Shown here piece by piece: positions 15,596 through 17,706 of a stretch of DNA of 17,706 nucleotides. Under the pieces are notes generated by a model. That model saw only the letters and a list, made by a program, of their open reading frames with translations, was not told the origin of the DNA and did not search any database. Origin of the DNA: Planctomycetota bacterium (GTDB lineage: Bacteria > Planctomycetota > Phycisphaerae > Sedimentisphaerales > Anaerohalosphaeraceae). Location of the stretch: positions 24,701 to 42,406 of the forward strand of contig VRUF01000003.1 in assembly GCA_019456245.1 (NCBI GenBank). Reading direction: 5' to 3'. Numbering within the stretch: the stretch's first letter is position 1; each line of letters opens with the position of its first letter. A program made the position numbers and the translations under genes.

Positions 15596-16359
15596 ATGTC
15601 AAAACCAATTATCCCTTGGATGGGCGGTAAACGTAGATTAGCAGGAGACATCATCCCACTGATACCTGAACACACCTGCTACGTCGAGCCATTTGCCGGT
15701 GGTGCCGCAATATTCTTCATGAAGGAACCATCAAAGGCTGAGGTGTTGAACGATATCAATGGTGAATTAATCAATCTATATCGAGTTCTCAAGCACCATA
15801 TAGAAGAGTTTTTAAAGCAGTTTAAGTGGGCATTACACAGCCGACAAATATTTGAATGGGAGAAGCTAACAGACCCACGGACACTCACCGACATCCAGCG
15901 AGCTGCACGCTTCTATTACATTCAGCGTACCTGCTTTGGAGCACGTGTAACTAATTCATCTTTCGGGACATCAGCTACCACTAAACCGAAGTTCAATATA
16001 TTGCGCTGGAAGAAGAGTTGAGCGATGCATGGCTACGCATGGCCAGAACCACTATTGAACACTTACCTTGGGAGAAAGTGGTCAGCAAATATGACCGGGC
16101 AGAGACCTTTTTCTACATCGATCCACCCTACTACGGCACTGCTGGCTATGGTGTGGATTTTAGCGAGGACCAGTACGAAATGCTGGCAGACATGGCCAGG
16201 AATATGAAGGGCAAATGCATCATCAGCATCAACGACCACACATACATCAGGAAGCTATTCAAAGGACTAAAAAAGAAGACTGTTAAGATAGAATACATTG
16301 TCGGCGGCAGTAAGGCGAAGCGGTCGACCTCGACAGAATTAATACTCAGAAACTTCTAG
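15596..16359 (+). pseudogene. dam: Dam-type DNA adenine methylase (D12 class), split by a frameshift
   Basis: The first frame (15596-16021, 141 residues) starts MSKPIIPWMGGKRRLAGDII and has EPFAGGAAIFF (31-41), the S-adenosylmethionine-binding region of D12 methylases, plus RTCFGARVTN. It stops at TGA 16019-16021. The second frame (from about 16005 to 16359, in the -1 phase) continues the same protein with EEELSDAWLRMARTTIEHLP and carries the catalytic DPPY (FFYIDPPYYG, near 16120-16130). Joined, they give about 255 residues, the family's usual size. The junction near 15997-16010 is explained by loss of one base before CTGGAAGAAGAG. No slippery heptamer is seen, so a mutation or sequence error is likelier than recoding. 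Phage Dam enzymes protect DNA from restriction. Neither half alone should be active. Confidence 0.85.
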
Positions 16360-16373
16360 CTGTTATAATAATC

Positions 16374-16398
16374 GCAACGATGTTGCACATTGCGCAAC
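16374..16398 (+). repeat. GCAAC / GTTGC / GCAAC inverted half-sites
   Basis: GCAAC (16374-16378), GTTGC (16382-16386) and GCAAC (16394-16398) form two overlapping inverted repeats. They could be an operator or a recombination arm site, but they are short enough to be chance. Confidence 0.3.
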
Positions 16399-16412
16399 TT
16401 TTGAGACAGCCC

Positions 16413-16443
16413 AATTATCACAATTATCACGGTTAATTATCAC
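16413..16443 (+). repeat. Three direct copies of AATTATCAC
   Basis: Exact 9-base copies lie at 16413-16421, 16422-16430 and 16435-16443; the first two are contiguous and the third is offset by 4 bases. They sit 54 bases after the dam remnant, in the 16360-16564 stretch that has no intact gene. Protein-binding iterons or an integration arm are possible. Confidence 0.55.
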
Positions 16444-16832
16444 GCGCGGCATCAGGGGCGAGCAACAAGAAGTAACTCGCCGGTAAAAGGCGAAATCAAA
16501 GCTAAAGAGAAACTGCTATCTTATATTGACTGGATACTGCCTCAAGGCCAGTATGACGGATTAATCAGACGGGTGACGGGAGGTCTGAACTCCCCATCAA
16601 ATAAGCATCAACACCCGCCGCTGCACTCCTCCCCTCAGCAATAGCCCAAACAATCAAACTCTGCCCCCGCTGCATATCCCCTGCAGTAAACACACCCTTA
16701 ACACTGGTCATCCAGGTCTTCGGATCGGCAATCACATTACCGCGACCATCCAGTTCCACACCGAGCTGTTCCAACATACCGGGTTTTTCCGGGCCTAAAA
16801 AGCCCATGGCGAGTAAGGCAAGATCACGAAGG

Positions 16833-16851
16833 AAAAGTCTTATCTGACCCC
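16833..16851 (-). mobile_element. Possible mobile-element end at the gltD break
   Basis: Read on the minus strand, GGGGTCAGATAAGACTTTT lies exactly where GltD homology ceases. Sequences of the form GGGGTCAGA(G/T)(T/A)A.A..TT occur at ends of IS200/REP-associated transposase elements in many gammaproteobacteria (recalled, not searched). No transposase is present, so this would be a remnant or a solo end. Confidence 0.35.
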
Positions 16852-16878
16852 ACTTATTCCACTTATTCCACTTATTCA
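16852..16878 (+). repeat. Three tandem copies of a 9-base repeat
   Basis: ACTTATTCC, ACTTATTCC and ACTTATTCA are contiguous at 16852-16860, 16861-16869 and 16870-16878. They encode the NKW repeats of the false N-terminus of the GltD remnant on the other strand, and lie between it and the CapV-like stop codon. Confidence 0.8.
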
Positions 16879-16888
16879 TTGTCCTTTA

Positions 16889-17706
16889 TTAATAGAATAT
16901 CGGATTTTTTTTAGAGAATTTAAAAAAATTTTCTCTTAATAATTCACAATATTGACGGTAACTTATTTCAGCAGCTTTTGGTAGTTCAGTGCTGGCACGT
17001 TGCCAATCATCTAACTTTATCGGTACGTCCTGTGTGGGTGGCGAAACGCGTAATAAATTTTCTGGTTCAATCAATAATCCTGCTTGTCCTAGGGCATTCT
17101 GTGACTGTAGATGCATAGCGGCAAAAATTACTTCACGCCAATGCCATTTTCCGCCTGCCATATGTATTTTATCGTGGACATAATAAGGTGAGTCACCACA
17201 TCCAATGCTTAATATCCGAATTCGCTCTGGTAGCACGTTGTAACAAGTCATGGCATCGACAACACCGATCATAATCGGGTTGTTACACCAAATGCCGCCG
17301 TCAACAAAAGTATAGTCTCCTGTATCCAAGGAGCGAAATAATGTGGGCGCAGCAGAGGTAGCGCGGGCTACTGTCGTCAGTTTTTCTGTGGCATCTAATT
17401 GATAATCCGGATGATGGGGTGTTTTAAAGATATATACTTCGCTGAACTTACCCTCGAATGATGGAATACACAGTCGATTATTACTCTCTCTGAGTAAGCG
17501 GTTTCCGAATACATCATTCAGTAATTGACTCAGTGATTCATCATTGTATCGGTATAAGAATTGACTATAGATAGAATCCTTTTGCTTTTTCAACCATCCC
17601 AACCAATTATCTTTAGCTGGCGGAAAAATTTCCTGACCACGATCAATATACATGGCCAACATCTCTGTCGCAGTCAATTCATTTGCCAAACCTAGGGCAA
17701 TGATAC
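16889..17706 (-). CDS. Patatin-like phospholipase, CapV-like CBASS effector, N-terminus beyond window
   Basis: The frame is open to the window end, so the start is missing. The first visible residues, IIALGLANELTATEML, are what follows the nucleophile elbow GTSTGG in patatins, so the catalytic Ser is just outside. The catalytic Asp is in DGGIWCNNP (DGG at 17294-17302), after VARATSAAPTLF, the usual patatin order. RLCIPSFEGKFSEVYIFKTP and HHPDYQLD, then ILSIGCGDS, are typical of the CapV group, which cyclic GAMP activates to degrade membrane phospholipids in CBASS defence. About 270 residues are visible; family members are about 320-360. In known operons the cyclase follows capV; here, downstream lie only repeats and a gltD fragment. 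The cyclase may be upstream, out of view, or absent. A stand-alone patatin is the alternative. Confidence 0.8.
   Translation of the reverse strand, partial: IIALGLANELTATEMLAMYIDRGQEIFPPAKDNWLGWLKKQKDSIYSQFLYRYNDESLSQLLNDVFGNRLLRESNNRLCIPSFEGKFSEVYIFKTPHHPDYQLDATEKLTTVARATSAAPTLFRSLDTGDYTFVDGGIWCNNPIMIGVVDAMTCYNVLPERIRILSIGCGDSPYYVHDKIHMAGGKWHWREVIFAAMHLQSQNALGQAGLLIEPENLLRVSPPTQDVPIKLDDWQRASTELPKAAEISYRQYCELLRENFFKFSKKNPIFY

Larger units (their letters stand above)
16565..16879 (-). pseudogene. gltD: 3' remnant of glutamate synthase small subunit gene
   Basis: The minus-strand frame encodes 104 residues, but only about the last 86 (from DLALLAMGFLGPEKPGMLEQ to SSDLPSPV) look like the C-terminus of GltD, the NADPH-dependent glutamate synthase small chain. 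They include GVFTAGDMQRGQSLIVWAIA, the second FAD/NAD(P)-binding end with EGRSAAAGVDAYL. A full GltD is about 470-490 residues. The first 18 residues (MNKWNKWNKWGQIRLFLR) come from the 9-base tandem repeat and a foreign-looking sequence, so the homology starts abruptly near 16825. The remnant cannot be an active enzyme. It marks a break point between chromosomal sequence and the DNA to its right. Confidence 0.8.

Noticed and set aside
16364..16369. TATAAT as a promoter after dam
   Set aside because: A perfect -10 box, but no acceptable -35 box at 16-18 bases and nothing intact downstream to transcribe.
1..17706. CRISPR arrays, tRNA or rRNA genes
   Set aside because: No regularly spaced 24-40 base repeats and no cloverleaf or rRNA-like stretches were seen; the only short repeats are the 9-base ones listed.

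Overview
The window is mostly the late structural region of a tailed phage with a long non-contractile (siphovirus-type) tail, almost certainly a prophage. It is followed by a short, scrambled boundary and then chromosomal or island DNA. The right edge carries a fragment of glutamate synthase small subunit and a patatin-type phospholipase like those of CBASS defence. Protein style and the GltD fragment suggest a gammaproteobacterial host; this is inferred from protein recall, not from a search.

Layout. 1-1032: end of a protein built of 20-residue repeats, an Ig-like-sized small protein and a lysine-rich small protein. 1041-3347: one large ORF that appears to fuse prohead protease, scaffold-like linker and major capsid protein. 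3491-3970: a capsid-adjacent protein with a signal-peptide-like N-terminus, closed by a textbook intrinsic terminator. 4048-5692: connector, neck and tail-completion genes with overlapping starts and stops. 5703-7621: a small charged protein, the tail tube protein, and the tail assembly chaperone pair joined by a clear -1 frameshift cassette. 7621-10974: tape measure. 10974-15416: tail tip, hub, discoidin-like, collar-type fibre and fibre-assembly genes. 15417-15595: a non-coding stretch dense in hairpins. 15596-16359: a Dam-type adenine methylase broken by one frameshift. 16360-16564: repeats, no intact gene. 16565-16879 (minus): gltD 3' remnant. 16889-17706 (minus): CapV-like phospholipase running off the end.

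All phage genes are on the plus strand and many are coupled (ATGA, TGATG or TAATG overlaps), as in one late operon. Hairpins follow the capsid/decoration unit (4010-4036, with a T-run) and the tail tube gene (6871-6900, without one). This would fit dosage control that separates high-copy virion proteins from low-copy ones. No terminase, portal, integrase, lysis or repressor gene is seen, so the phage continues to the left and the window holds only part of it.

The most notable points are the protease-scaffold-capsid fusion with a plausible nested start, the complete frameshift cassette, the duplicated N-terminal cassette in two adjacent tail genes, the hairpin chain upstream of dam, and a CapV-like effector with no nucleotide cyclase downstream of it.
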